This document shows positions 44,884 to 55,689 of a stretch of 64,000 nt of DNA, in pieces (the stretch's first letter is position 1; every line of letters starts with the position of its first letter). Origin of the DNA: Acanthacorydalis orientalis (taxonomy: Eukaryota; Arthropoda; Insecta; Megaloptera; Corydalidae); NCBI GenBank assembly GCA_034766995.1, contig CM068323.1, positions 6,525,143-6,589,142 of the forward strand, written 5' to 3'. The notes under the pieces are model-generated. The model worked only from the letters and a program-made list of their open reading frames with translations. It was not told where the DNA came from and did not search any database. Position numbers and translations under genes: made by a program.

Positions 44884-46131
44884 ATGGAAAAACAAACAAC
44901 CACACCCCCTCCCTCTGGGGTAAAGAGGAGACGACCCGTTTATAAGGGTCGTTTGAGCTTGACCAAGGAGAAGGAGGAGCTTGCTCCCCGGTTTCTGGTC
45001 ATCTCCAGAAAGGAGGGAGACTTTTCGAAAGTTTCTCCCTTCCTAATACAAAAAGTTATCTATGGACAAATAGGCACGGTTAAATCAACTAAAAAACTAA
45101 GAGATGGGACATTACTAGTTGAATCTGTCAGCAATTCACAATCCAACAAACTGCTACAGATGACTAAGTTCTTTGAATACGAGATAAGTGTAACTCCGCA
45201 CAAGACCCTTAATTCGAGCAAAGGGGTTATCTCGTGCTTCGATCTTCTCAACTGTACCATCGAGGAGATCAAAGAGAATTTGGCAAGTCAAGGTGTGGAG
45301 GACGTATCCCGCATCTTGACACGAAGAGATGGCGAACTAAAACCAACATCGTCCATCATATTAACGTTCAACACGCCATTTCTCCCTCCGAGCATCGACG
45401 CAGGAATTCATCCATTGAGAGTTCGGCCTTACATCCCGAACCCGATGAGATGTTTCCATTGTCAGAAATTCGGTCATATTTCTGACCGATGCACTGCAAA
45501 GACATCTATTTGCGCTTGTGGCAAACCAGTTCACTTGGGTTCCATCTGCAAGGAACCCATGTCCTGTGTGAACTGCGACGGGAGCCATTCAGCTCGCTCC
45601 CGCGACTGCCCTAAATATAAGGAGGAACGTGCGATTCAGGAGATAAAAACCATTCAAAGGATCTCGATCGCTGAAGCTAGAAAAATCTACATTCAAAGAA
45701 CTCCAGTCGCGCTTCAGACATCTTTTGCTCGCGTTGTATCGAAACAACGCCAAACAACGAGCACCTCAACGCAGACATCGGACATGAGTACGCAGACTGC
45801 CGCGACTCCAGCGCTCGCTGAAGCACCACCGGCAGTGCCCATTACCGTGTCTGTCGTGAAGAAACCGTCCGTCGTCAAAGAATCAAGAGTAAAAACTTCA
45901 GAAGAAAAAATTGAAAAACCGAGGGAGTCAGTCCTAAAGACTCCCAAAACTCTCGATCTTACCCCCAATCTGGCTGCAATTGATCCAGATAAAAAAAGAG
46001 AAGGCTCCTCTGAGAGCCACAAATCTGGTCTATCGCTTTCCGCATCCACGATGGAAACATCTGGATCCGAAAGCGATAAAAAGAATACTCAGACCAAAAG
46101 ACGACGAGATAAGGTTCGTTTGAAGCGATGA
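44884..46131 (+). CDS. Retrotransposon ORF1, gag-like nucleic-acid chaperone, 415 aa
   Basis: It starts at ATG 44884 (MEKQTTTPPPSGVKRRRP) in a basic, Pro-rich N-terminus. A central region at about residues 30-185 (for example CFDLLNCTIEEIKENLASQG) corresponds to the RNA-binding part of I-type ORF1 proteins. Three zinc knuckles follow: C190FHC with CX2CX4HX4C (CFHCQKFGHISDRC), CACGKPVHLGSIC with a one-residue first gap, and CVNCDGSHSARSRDC, ending at CPKYKEER near residue 240. The C-terminal 170 residues are Thr/Ser/Lys-rich and low in complexity, ending in a basic RRRDKVRLKR. The protein should coat element RNA in the cytoplasm. Its stop overlaps the ORF2 start (ATGA). Confidence 0.93.
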   Translation: MEKQTTTPPPSGVKRRRPVYKGRLSLTKEKEELAPRFLVISRKEGDFSKVSPFLIQKVIYGQIGTVKSTKKLRDGTLLVESVSNSQSNKLLQMTKFFEYEISVTPHKTLNSSKGVISCFDLLNCTIEEIKENLASQGVEDVSRILTRRDGELKPTSSIILTFNTPFLPPSIDAGIHPLRVRPYIPNPMRCFHCQKFGHISDRCTAKTSICACGKPVHLGSICKEPMSCVNCDGSHSARSRDCPKYKEERAIQEIKTIQRISIAEARKIYIQRTPVALQTSFARVVSKQRQTTSTSTQTSDMSTQTAATPALAEAPPAVPITVSVVKKPSVVKESRVKTSEEKIEKPRESVLKTPKTLDLTPNLAAIDPDKKREGSSESHKSGLSLSASTMETSGSESDKKNTQTKRRRDKVRLKR

Positions 46132-49100
46132 ACCCGAAAATGAACACCTTGTTACAGTGGAATTGTAATGGTCTCACTACTCGCCTCGCGGAACTCCGAA
46201 TGTTAATCTCTGACATCCATCCCGTGTGTGTCTGTCTTCAAGAGACACGTCTTAGAGACACCTCCTCCGTCACAATCCGTGGCTATAGCCCTTTTCGAAA
46301 GGACTATATCACGGATGATCGACCTCGTGGCGGAGTCGCAATATTAGTCAGGGATGACACTTTCTGTGAAGAGGTTCCGCTGAATACAACTTTCCAAGTT
46401 GTAGCTGTACGTTTGGCCCTACCACTCAGAGTCACAATTGTCAGTTTCTATATTCCTCCGGACGAGATCATCACTGCTGATCAACTCAGAATGATCTCAC
46501 GTCAACTTCCGTCTCCCTTTGTCCTCGTCGGCGACTTGAACTGCCACAATCCCTTGTGGGGTTCATTGACGACGAACCGAAGAGGTGTAGCCATCGAGGA
46601 ATTCTGTGACTCAGAATCTGTTGTTATTCTGAATACGGGAAATAACACACACTTCAGCGCTGCATCAGGCACATTCAGTGCCATCGACATCAGCTTGTGC
46701 AGCGCTACTATTTCCCCGTATCTTGAGTGGAACGTACATGAGGATTTATGCGGTAGTGACCATTTTCCCATTATTGTGAATTTGCCTGTCCGGCAATCCC
46801 AGCAGCCGAGATGTCGCCGTTGGCGTCTCGCTAGGGCCGACTGGGAAGCATTCCAAAACGCCCTCAACTTCGATCAGACGCACGAAGAAGACGTGGACTC
46901 CGTGGCAGAGGCTCTGACCTCGTCAATCGTCGAAGCCGCAGAGTTATCCATCCCAAAAACGTCAGGCCGGCTACGACGACCATCTGTCCCTTGGTGGTCT
47001 GAGGACTGTCGCATCGTAATCCGCGACAGACGCCGTGCCCTCCGTAGATTCAACACTGCTCCTACGGATGAGAATCTGATCGAGTTTAAGCGTAAACGTG
47101 CCGTCGCACGTAAAACAATAATGGAGGCCAAGAAGTCTTCTTGGCAAAGATACGTCTCCACTGTAACAAGTGCCACTCCGTCATCGGAGGTCTGGCAAAA
47201 AATAAGGAAAATTTCGGGTAAAAACGTCCCATCTCATACAACAGGCATTTTCGTAAACGGTGATCTCGAGGTATCCCCTCTACATATAGCTGAAGAACTA
47301 GCCGCAACTTTCCAGGCAGTCGCCAGTTCTGACAGCTATGACCTCCGCCTCTTGAAGCGGAAAACAGAACTGGAACGTCGGACAGCCATCGACTTCTCTG
47401 GTGGCATAAATGAAAAGTACAATGTCCGATTCAGCTATGCAGAATTGTTAAACTGTCTAAAAGAATGTAAAGATACCTCTCCTGGACCAGACACCGTTCC
47501 GTACGAAATGATCAGACGCCTGCCGTGCCTTTTTAAACAAAAAATTTTAGACCTGTACAACAAGATTTGGACCGAGAATGTCTTTCCGGCCAAATGGCGA
47601 GAATCCATCGTCGTCCCGATTCCAAAACCCAACAAGGATCTTAGACATGCGTCGAGTTATCGTCCCATCTCCTTAACTTGCTGTCTATGCAAGTTGCTCG
47701 AGCGCATGGTGAATCGGAGGCTTATGTGGTATCTGGAAGCAAATGATTTGTTGACTAACGTGCAGTGTGGTTTCCGCCACAACCGTTCCGCGATCGACCA
47801 CTTAGTCAACCTTGAAGCTGCAATACAAGACACCTACATCTCCAGGCAACACCTCATCGCTGTGTTCTTCGACCTGGAGAAAGCTTATGACACGACATGG
47901 AAGTTCGGAATTTTGAAGACACTCCACGATTGGGGGCTGCGAGGTAACCTACCGCAGTTCGTGGAGAATTTCATGTTGGATCGAACGTTCAGAGTCCGTG
48001 TTGGTAGCACCTTCTCCTGCGCACACACCCAGGAGAACGGTGTCCCACAGGGCTCTGTATTGAGTGTAACTCTGTTTGCAGTGGCGATTAATGGAATAGC
48101 ACAGAACATCCGTGCACCCGTACAGGCTAGCCTGTATGTGGATGACCTGGCAATTTACTGCCGGTCCAGCTGCATTGTCAGAGCCGAGAGGCAGCTGCAG
48201 CTCTCCATCAACCGCCTTCTCTCTTGGACGACAGAGAACGGGTTCAGGTTTAGCACACAAAAGACCACGTGTGTGCATTTCCACAAGTTTCGCAGTCTTC
48301 AACCTGATCCGAATCTATTCCTTGGGGACACTCGACTTGTTTTCAAGGAAACAGCCCGTTTCCTAGGGTTAACGTTCGATCAAAAATTGACATGGAAACA
48401 GCATCTCGCCGATTTGAAGGTCAAATGCAAGAAGGTCTTAAATATTATCAAAGTGCTCTCCAACAATAAATGGGGAGCAGAACGCACTGTCCTTCTCACT
48501 CTGTACAGGTCATTAGTTAGATCGAAACTCGATTACGGGAGTATCGTCTATTCTTCTGCCCGGGATTCGTATATTTCCACGCTCGACAGCGTACATCACG
48601 CAGGGATCCGCCTGGCTACCGGTGCATTCCGCACCAGCCCGATCCCAAGCATCTGTGCTGAAGCTGGCGAACCGCCTCTCAGCGTCCGCCGCCGGCAGCT
48701 CATCTTGAGCTACGTTGCCGGTATGAGCGGTAAGCGCCAACATATAAGCCACAGTGCCGTCTTCGATTGTCCCCGAAGACGTTTGTACGAATCCCGAATA
48801 CGACCGACCAAGTCTCTTTGCCTCAGAGCAGAAGATATCCTTTCCGAATTGAGACTTGTTATCCCGAGAGTTTCAAATTTTAAACATTCTTTGTTACCAT
48901 CTCCGTGGCTAGTTCCTCAGACGAGTTACCGTGACGATCTGACACTTCTCCACAAGTCAGACACCTGTCCAGGGGTGTACCAGCAACGCTTCTTTGAATT
49001 ATACTCTATGTATCCCGGATACAAGCACATCTTCACTGATGGGTCCCGATCTGGGGACGCAGTGGGATGTGCGTTTGTATGTGAGAATGAGATACACGAG

Positions 49101-49832
49101 TGGCGACTGTCGCCGATAGCGAGCGTATTTACAGCGGAGCTCTACGCCATCTCTCGAGCTCTGCTTTTCGTCGCTTCTTCTGCTCACTCGAGGTACCTCA
49201 TCTGTTCTGATTCACAATCTGCACTTTCTGCCATCCGCAGAATGTATCCGATGGATAATCTCGTTCAAGAGATACACAAGTGCTTGACTGGTATCGTCTC
49301 GTGCGGTAAATCTATCGTCTTTTGCTGGGTGCCCGGCCACGCTGGCGTGGCAGGCAACGAGAGAGCCGATGCAGCGGCCCGTCACGCGTCCAATCTTGCC
49401 CTCACGGACGTTCCGGCTGTTCAAGTCAACGACTTGAAACAGCATTTCAAGCGTCATGTCGTCGACGCTTGGCAGCGGGACTGGGTGGCGGTAACCGCTA
49501 ACAAGTTACGAAGCCTCAAGGACTCGGTACGTGTCTGGAAGACGTCCGTCCGACCGAACCGAAGAGAACAAGTCGTTCTCACGAGGCTTCGCATAGGGCA
49601 CACCAGACTAACTCACTCTTTTATCCTGAAAAAGGAGGGCCAGCCGATGTGTGACACGTGTGGCACCGCTCTGACGGTGTCACACCTTTTAACACGATGC
49701 GATCGTTATGCGAGGATTAGGAATAATCTGGGTTTGTCGGGGGACATCTCCATAATTTTAGGGGACGACAACGATGCCGCAGATCGCATTTTAACTTTCG
49801 TAAAGCAAACTGGACTTTTTAGCATGATTTAG
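46128..49832 (+). CDS. Retrotransposon ORF2: AP endonuclease, reverse transcriptase, RNase H, 1234 aa
   Basis: It starts at ATG 46128, overlapping the ORF1 stop by four bases (ATGA), which suggests translation by termination-reinitiation. An AP-type endonuclease occupies residues 1-220: QWNCNG near residue 10, QET with E39, VGDLNCHNPLWG and SDHFPI (D211). The reverse transcriptase lies at about residues 440-720: SYRPISLTCCLCKLLERM, FFDLEKAYD (D582), VPQGSVLSVTLF and the catalytic box YVDD (residues 670-673; YADD is commoner). RNase H lies at about 965-1090 with D971 (FTDGSRSG), E1004, D1028 and D1081 (NERADAAA). A CX2CX7HX4C motif sits at 1175-1191. All catalytic residues are present, so the protein may be active in target-primed reverse transcription. 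Confidence 0.96.
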   Translation: MNPKMNTLLQWNCNGLTTRLAELRMLISDIHPVCVCLQETRLRDTSSVTIRGYSPFRKDYITDDRPRGGVAILVRDDTFCEEVPLNTTFQVVAVRLALPLRVTIVSFYIPPDEIITADQLRMISRQLPSPFVLVGDLNCHNPLWGSLTTNRRGVAIEEFCDSESVVILNTGNNTHFSAASGTFSAIDISLCSATISPYLEWNVHEDLCGSDHFPIIVNLPVRQSQQPRCRRWRLARADWEAFQNALNFDQTHEEDVDSVAEALTSSIVEAAELSIPKTSGRLRRPSVPWWSEDCRIVIRDRRRALRRFNTAPTDENLIEFKRKRAVARKTIMEAKKSSWQRYVSTVTSATPSSEVWQKIRKISGKNVPSHTTGIFVNGDLEVSPLHIAEELAATFQAVASSDSYDLRLLKRKTELERRTAIDFSGGINEKYNVRFSYAELLNCLKECKDTSPGPDTVPYEMIRRLPCLFKQKILDLYNKIWTENVFPAKWRESIVVPIPKPNKDLRHASSYRPISLTCCLCKLLERMVNRRLMWYLEANDLLTNVQCGFRHNRSAIDHLVNLEAAIQDTYISRQHLIAVFFDLEKAYDTTWKFGILKTLHDWGLRGNLPQFVENFMLDRTFRVRVGSTFSCAHTQENGVPQGSVLSVTLFAVAINGIAQNIRAPVQASLYVDDLAIYCRSSCIVRAERQLQLSINRLLSWTTENGFRFSTQKTTCVHFHKFRSLQPDPNLFLGDTRLVFKETARFLGLTFDQKLTWKQHLADLKVKCKKVLNIIKVLSNNKWGAERTVLLTLYRSLVRSKLDYGSIVYSSARDSYISTLDSVHHAGIRLATGAFRTSPIPSICAEAGEPPLSVRRRQLILSYVAGMSGKRQHISHSAVFDCPRRRLYESRIRPTKSLCLRAEDILSELRLVIPRVSNFKHSLLPSPWLVPQTSYRDDLTLLHKSDTCPGVYQQRFFELYSMYPGYKHIFTDGSRSGDAVGCAFVCENEIHEWRLSPIASVFTAELYAISRALLFVASSAHSRYLICSDSQSALSAIRRMYPMDNLVQEIHKCLTGIVSCGKSIVFCWVPGHAGVAGNERADAAARHASNLALTDVPAVQVNDLKQHFKRHVVDAWQRDWVAVTANKLRSLKDSVRVWKTSVRPNRREQVVLTRLRIGHTRLTHSFILKKEGQPMCDTCGTALTVSHLLTRCDRYARIRNNLGLSGDISIILGDDNDAADRILTFVKQTGLFSMI

Positions 49833-50274
49833 TGTTCTTCCCAATCTTGATATATTTTAACATGTTGAACGTCAAACATGTTAGGCCATTGGGCTTATTT
49901 TAAAGTGTTTTTTTACACAAAAAAAAACCCCTGTGAATCCTAATATCAGATCACAGTATTTTAAATGTCTTACCGTCCTCAAGAGTTCATCTCTTTTATT
50001 ATATTTATACGTATTGTCGAATCAAGATTAGGTATTTTTACAGTCCAGTTCATTCCATGTGTTTTGTTTTATCTTTATCTCTCATTGAGAGAAATATTGC
50101 TTTAATGAAATATTCTTTAGCGTTTGGCACACATACATTAGCGTTTCGAATTAAGGGGTGATTCGAATGCAAGTGCGCAAACGGGGTGGGTTTTTAATTT
50201 ATAATTTGTGTTCGGGCGCTAATGACCTCTGTTGTCGAAGCGCCCTTAACCCCCAATAATCAATCAATCAATCA
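49833..50274 (+). other. 3' UTR and AATC tail of the retrotransposon
   Basis: Non-coding sequence ends with TTAACCCCCAATAATCAATC and three or four AATC units. The simple-repeat tail is where reverse transcription would begin, as in I-type elements. I see no separate polyadenylation tract. Confidence 0.8.
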
Positions 50275-50970
50275 TTTACCTCATGAGTCATTTCTTCGTG
50301 TTTGGAAGTATGAAAAAGTCACACGGTGCCAAATCTGGAGAACATGGTCGATGTGGAAGCAATTTGTAATGCAATTCGTGCGATTTGGCGAAATTGTTCA
50401 CTTGTATGCCGGTGCATCGTCGTGATAGTAGAGCACTTTTTTCTTTGAAAAATGAGGACGTTTTTTCTCGATTTCATCATTCTTCTGGTCCAATAATGAT
50501 ACATAGTAGACTCGTGTTATTGTTTTCCATTTTTCGAGGCGATCGATTAGCAAAATATTCCATGAGTATCTCAGAAAACTCGCTATAACCTTCCCAGTTG
50601 ATATAATGACTTTTGCCTTCTTTGGTGCACGTTCGCCAGGAAAAGTCCTTAGTTTTGACTTATATTTCGTTTCAGGTACATGGTGATCGATCCATGTGCT
50701 ATCAACGGTTATGTATCGATGCAATAACTCATGTTGATTACGTTTAAATATCGGTAAACACTCCTATGGAATGTTTATTCGAATGCGTTTTTGGTCGATT
50801 GTGAGAAAACGCGGCACCCATCTGGCGGGATATCTTTTTCAAATGCAAATGTTCGTGTAAGATGTTCTACACACGTTCATCTGAGATGCTTACTATCTCA
50901 ACTATTTCATGCACTTTGATTTTACAATCATTTAAATCAATAGCACAGATTCTTCCAGTCAGTTCTTCGA
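50275..50970 (-). pseudogene. Remainder of the mariner relic split by the retrotransposon
   Basis: It begins with the right copy of the TTTACCTCATGAG duplication and continues the third mariner unit from 43.4-44.3 kb. On the minus strand it reads back through a HHDDAPAYK-like motif (50400), LLIDRLEKWKTITRVYYVSL, APKKAKVIISTGKVIAS, RYITVDSTWIDHHVPETK (50690) and a RWVPRFLTIDQK-like linker near 50800 to an HTH near 50900. It has several stops. At about 50970 a different mariner takes over. Confidence 0.78.
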
Positions 50971-50974
50971 TAGC

Positions 50975-51323
50975 CACCTCAATTCGACAGCCTCGACGTT
51001 CTTCCCAGCCGATAAATAGGTCTTCACTTTCTTCGGCTCACTTTCACCAGTCGTTGTCCACTGCTTTGACTGCTGCTTCGACTCAGGTGTGTAGTGGTGG
51101 ATCCATATTTCATCCACTGTGACGATTCAAAACAAAAAGGCCTCTTCGTTTTTTTCCAACTACTACAATGACCTTTTTAAACATCTGTAGAACATGAACA
51201 ACGCGTCGATTCTAGATAAAAATTTTATATGTGCTATTTTTAAAAGTTACACTTGATAAACGCAACGTTACCAAATGAATGGTGGTGCCGTATTATAGAA
51301 ATTTACCAAACTTATCAAACGAC

Positions 51324-51326
<3 letters not shown>
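50975..51326 (-). mobile_element. Mariner (family 5) 5' fragment
   Basis: The terminal repeat on the minus strand (AGGGTCGTTTGATAAGTTTG) starts at 51326 before TA 51327-51328 and matches the ends of 57890-58959. Inside, VTVDEIWIHHYTPESKQQSK and TGESEPKKVKTYLSAGK are readable at 51120-51000, with N-terminal coding mostly deleted. It abuts a (TA)n array at 51327-51365. Confidence 0.75.

Positions 51327-51365
<39 letters not shown>
51327..51365. repeat. (TA)n microsatellite next to a mariner end
   Basis: A TA run starting exactly at the terminal repeat of the adjoining mariner. Confidence 0.95.
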
Positions 51366-51367
<2 letters not shown>

Positions 51368-51955
51368 TTTCTTTGAATTATACCCATTATAAATACAAAA
51401 TAAATCAAATTTAAACAATCCTAAATCTACCACAAATGACTCTACAGAGCAATCAGTATTCAAGGAAAAATCTGTCCTATTTTTTTAATTGTGGCACACA
51501 AGTCACTTAATATGGAACAGAGCACGCAATAGACACATTCACTATTAAGTTATTAACTTAAAATTCGCCGTAATTAAGCTGTTTCGTTCGACTTGCGTTC
51601 CGTTTTAATGTATTTTTTTTTTTTAATTAAACTAATTTAGTTTTATATAAACAACTGAAAATATGTACGAAATAATGTCACAACAGTCCGATTTCTTCAC
51701 AGGTCTTATCGAATGACATAGCAAGGACATACTTCTAGCAGTTCCGACTTTTAACGGTATCATTAAAACTTCTCCGACATGAATTTCTCAAAGGCCTTTG
51801 TATTGTCAGTTCTCCTGCTGGAATTGTTTTCGTGAGAAGTTCTCTCACTTTATACAAATAAGGTTAAGTAGACAATTGTTATGGGCACGTTAATGTTTAA
51901 TTGTAATGTTAACGTCGCAAGATATATATTTTTTTAAACCTACTTTCTTCTCACT

Positions 51956-52025
<70 letters not shown>

Positions 52026-52340
52026 GACGTAGAAAAAATCAGTGCTCTTACTAAACGCCTCATACTTACCATATTCAAAACAAAGCACACACAAACATTT
52101 TAAATTTATTGTTGTTAAGTTCTTCTACGACTGGTTTTGGATCTAAAATCATTTTTCTGGTATTCTAATGGATACTTTGTATCTCGAACAGTAGATGATT
52201 GAAAAATTCAACTATTTATTGTTTAAAAAATGAATGTTGAAGTGAAAAATTGATTACATTTCAATCCTCAAACATCCTCCATTATTTTATACAAAATAAT
52301 ATCTTTTGTGGAATCTGTCTATGATAACATTTCTTTGATA
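51366..52340. other. No gene recognised; (TA)n at 51959-52022
   Basis: A+T-rich sequence with one long TA array. No coding region is supported. Confidence 0.5.
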
Positions 52341-52349
52341 AGATTTAAT

Positions 52350-53880
52350 GTGACATTGTCAGGTGTACCAATTAATTCGGTGCTTTTTTTAATAGAAAAA
52401 GAATGTTTTTTTTTTATAGAAAAATGGAATACATTTCAATCCTCAAAACATCTTCCATTATTTGACATAAAATAATGATATGTTTTGTGGAATCTATCTA
52501 TGATAACATTTATTGTGATATTGTCAGGTGTATCAATTAATTCGGTGCTTTCTTTAATAGAAAATGAAAAAATGAATATTTTTTTAAAGAAAAATAAAAT
52601 ACATTTCAATCTTCAAAACATCCTCCATTATTTTATACAAAATAATGATATCTTTTCTGGAATCTATCTATCTATCTATGATAACATTTCTTTGATAAGA
52701 TTTATAGTGATATTTGCAGGTGTACCAATTAATTCGGTGCTTTTTTAAATAGAAAATGAATACCTTCGTATAGAAAAATGGAATACATTTCAATCCTCAA
52801 AACATCCTCCATTATTTTACATAAAATAATGATATCTCTTATGAAATCTATTTATGATGACATTTCTTTGATAAGATTTATAGTATTATTATCAGGTGTA
52901 CCAATTAATTCAGTGCTTTTTTAAATAGAAAACATTTCAATCCTCAAAACATCCTCCATTATTTGATATAAAATAATGATATCTTTTATGAAATCTATCT
53001 ACAATAACATTTCTTTGATAAGATTTATTGTGATACTATCAGGTTTACAAATTAATTCGGTGCTTTTTTAATAGAAAATGAATGTCTTTTTATAGAAAAA
53101 TGGAATACATTTCAATATTCAAAATATCCTCCATTATTTTGTACAAAATAATGATATCTTTTCTGGAATCTATCTATGCTAACATTTCTTTGATAAGATT
53201 TGTTGTGATATTATCAGGTGTACCAATAAATTCGGTTCGTTTTTTAATAGAAAATGAATGTCTATTTACAGAAAAATGGAATACATTTCAATCCTCCATT
53301 ATTTTATACAAAATAATATCTTTTGTGGAATCTATCTATGATACCATTTCTTTGAGAAGATTTATAGTATTATCAGATATACAAATTAATTCGATGCTTT
53401 TTTTAATAGAAAATGAATGTTTTTTTTTTATAGAAAAATCGAATACATTTCAATCCTCAAAACATCCTCCATTATTTTACATAAAATAATATCTTTTATG
53501 AAATCTATCTATGATAACATTACCTTGATAAGATTTATTGCGATATTATCAGGTGTATAAATTAATTTGGTGCGTTTTTTAATAAAAAAATGAATGCTTG
53601 TTTATAGAAAAATGTATAATATCTCAATCCTCAAGACCTCCTCCATTATTTTACATAAAATAATGATATCTTTTATGAAATCTATCGATGATAACATTTC
53701 TTTGATAAGATTTATTGCGATATTGTCAGGTGTATAAATTAATTCGGTGCATTTTTTTAAATAGAAAATGAAGTCTACCTGTGGAAAAACGAAATAAATT
53801 TCAATTTTTAAAATATTTTCAATTATTTTGTATCGCTTTGCTCCATATTCCGGATAACTGACGAATCTCAAGAAAAAAAT
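52350..53880. repeat. Satellite-like tandem array of a mariner 3' end, about nine units
   Basis: Units of about 146-196 bp repeat GGTGTACCAATTAATTCGGT, AATAGAAAATGAATG, TAGAAAAATGGAATACATTT, CAATCCTCAAAACATCCTCC and ATTATTTTA(T/C)A(C/T)AAAATAA. Landmarks fall near 52374, 52537, 52732, 52907, 53053, 53228, 53393, 53557 and 53741. On the minus strand the units hold the last codons of a mariner transposase (...NNGGCFED stop) and its terminal repeat. The final unit extends further into coding sequence (KCIDDSVDSKLPYFF-like, to about 53935). The 87- and 135-codon frames here come from the repetition and are not genes. Confidence 0.88.
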
Positions 53881-53936
53881 ATGGCAGCTTTGAATCGACG
53901 GAGTCGTCAATGCATTTTCGGACCTCTTTCTAAATG

Positions 53937-53945
<9 letters not shown>

Positions 53946-53992
<47 letters not shown>

Positions 53993-54101
53993 GAGAAAGT
54001 GAGAGAGAATTTCCTAAATTAAACACTCAAAATAGTATAAAAAATATTATACTCACTACCCTTCTTCAACCATTACTGCATTCTCTCTAAAAATAATAAT
54101 G

Positions 54102-54141
<40 letters not shown>

Positions 54142-54215
54142 ATACATACACATATATATATATATATACATACACATATGCATATACATATATATACATA
54201 TACATACATATATAT

Positions 54216-54281
<66 letters not shown>
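53946..54281. repeat. (TA)n arrays
   Basis: TA arrays at 53946-53988 and 54103-54281, the latter with TACA/TATG interruptions. About 110 bp of unremarkable sequence lies between. Confidence 0.95.
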
Positions 54282-54284
<3 letters not shown>

Positions 54285-55435
54285 TAAATCAACGAAATAC
54301 AAATTGAAATTTACATTTTTTTTACACAATTAAGAAACGAATACACAATAGGTTTTCATTTAAAATTATAGGTGTTTCCCGATGACGATTACTCATAATG
54401 TGATGAATCAACGATATTTCGTATAAACACCCACCCACCCGTAGCTTAAATTCACCGTGGGTTATTTTCATAACGTGTGTGCGTGTGTGTGTGTGTATTC
54501 AAACATTTCTGGGGGACTGAGCCGCACTGTCTAAAATAAGATTAGAGCGGTAATTCTCTCTGTGTAATCATGGATCATTGTAACTTAAGTTACATTACGA
54601 TAACAACGATCCGCCAAGTTTCAATCTCTTGATTATAATATTATTCCTGTGATAAATTTAGTTCTGAATTAGATTCACAGTTTAATGTAAATATTAAACA
54701 TGGGTATTATTAAAAATAATAGTAATAACAGTATTTTTTATTCTGTCTTGAAGGAATCGTTGTTTTTTCATTGTGGTGTTTTCTGACTTAGAGTATCTTC
54801 GCAGAAACGGTTTTCACTTGAAATGTTTATATTATTATTTTTCAGAAAGTTCACATTGGCACACTGCTCATCAACCGATTCCATCTTAGAGAAAAAAATC
54901 TAATCACGAACACGGTTTGAATATAGCACGATTTAATCAACTTGGACAAGCCTTATATAGCACGAATATTTCAATACTGTTTTGATTGACATAAACAGGG
55001 AATTCCCCTTGTTCACATAATGATGGGAAGTCTGTACGTCACTGTTCTTACCAAAAACTAATTCGGTTAGGCTTAATAATGAAGATATAACAAGTGATGA
55101 GGATCTTCAGTCCATTCAAAGAAACAAAAACTTTTAGACGAATAGTGGTTTTAAAAGACAGTGACGATGGAAATTGTTAAAGTGTTTGATTTCTAACGAG
55201 TCCTCATTATTGCTGGAATTTGTATTTTTTAGTTTGACAAAAATGATGATTTTTGTTTAATTTACGTTCGGTTTAATTCATGAAATCTTAAAATCATTAA
55301 AAATACTTGGAATGAGTTCCTCGGATTTGTATTATTTCTAAGTTTCACTCAACATAATTTCAATATAGCATTGTAATCCAGGAATACGGTTTCGATATAA
55401 CACAGAACGAATTAACCGTGTTATAGGAGGGTTGA

Positions 55436-55436
<1 letters not shown>
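54282..55436. other. No gene recognised; possible MITE remnants
   Basis: A GT run lies at about 54475-54497. Two stretches, 54910-54965 (TATAGCACGA repeated) and 55375-55432 (CGATATAACAC...CCGTGTTATAGG), share a TATA(A/G)CAC theme and look like ends of an unknown MITE family. Confidence 0.4.
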
Positions 55437-55439
<3 letters not shown>

Positions 55440-55484
<45 letters not shown>

Positions 55485-55503
55485 AATAAATATATTTATA
55501 TAT

Positions 55504-55596
<93 letters not shown>

Positions 55597-55603
55597 ATAT
55601 ATA
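55440..55603. repeat. (TA)n array with AAATATAT interruptions
   Basis: A long TA-type array of about 160 bp. The YIYIYI frames are artefacts. Confidence 0.95.
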
Positions 55604-55689
55604 GGTGATTCAGTTTAGGCTTCCATATGAAAGTGTTAAAAAACATAAAAATAAAAATCTCATGTCATTTTTTATTCAGTATTTTCTTC

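Larger units (their letters stand above)
44319..50274 (+). mobile_element. Full-length non-LTR retrotransposon, I group (I/Nimb/LOA-like)
   Basis: A 5956-bp element with a 565-bp 5' leader, two open ORFs, a 442-bp 3' UTR and an AATC-repeat tail (ending AATAATCAATCAATCAATCA). A 13-bp target duplication is present. The order zinc-knuckle ORF1, then endonuclease, reverse transcriptase and RNase H in ORF2, with no poly(A) tail, fits the I group rather than Jockey or RTE. Intact ORFs plus a perfect duplication indicate a recent insertion. Confidence 0.95.

Noticed and set aside
44718..44945. Small ORF in the retrotransposon leader as a third gene
   Set aside because: It overlaps the ORF1 start out of frame and shows no known domain; an upstream regulatory ORF is conceivable but unsupported.
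53082..53489. 135-codon frame, and 87 codons at 52485-52748, as repeat proteins
   Set aside because: Both lie in the satellite-like array and simply translate successive units; units with different lengths break the frame.
52350..53880. CRISPR-like regular repeat array
   Set aside because: The whole unit repeats, without unique spacers, and derives from a mariner end in a eukaryotic genome.
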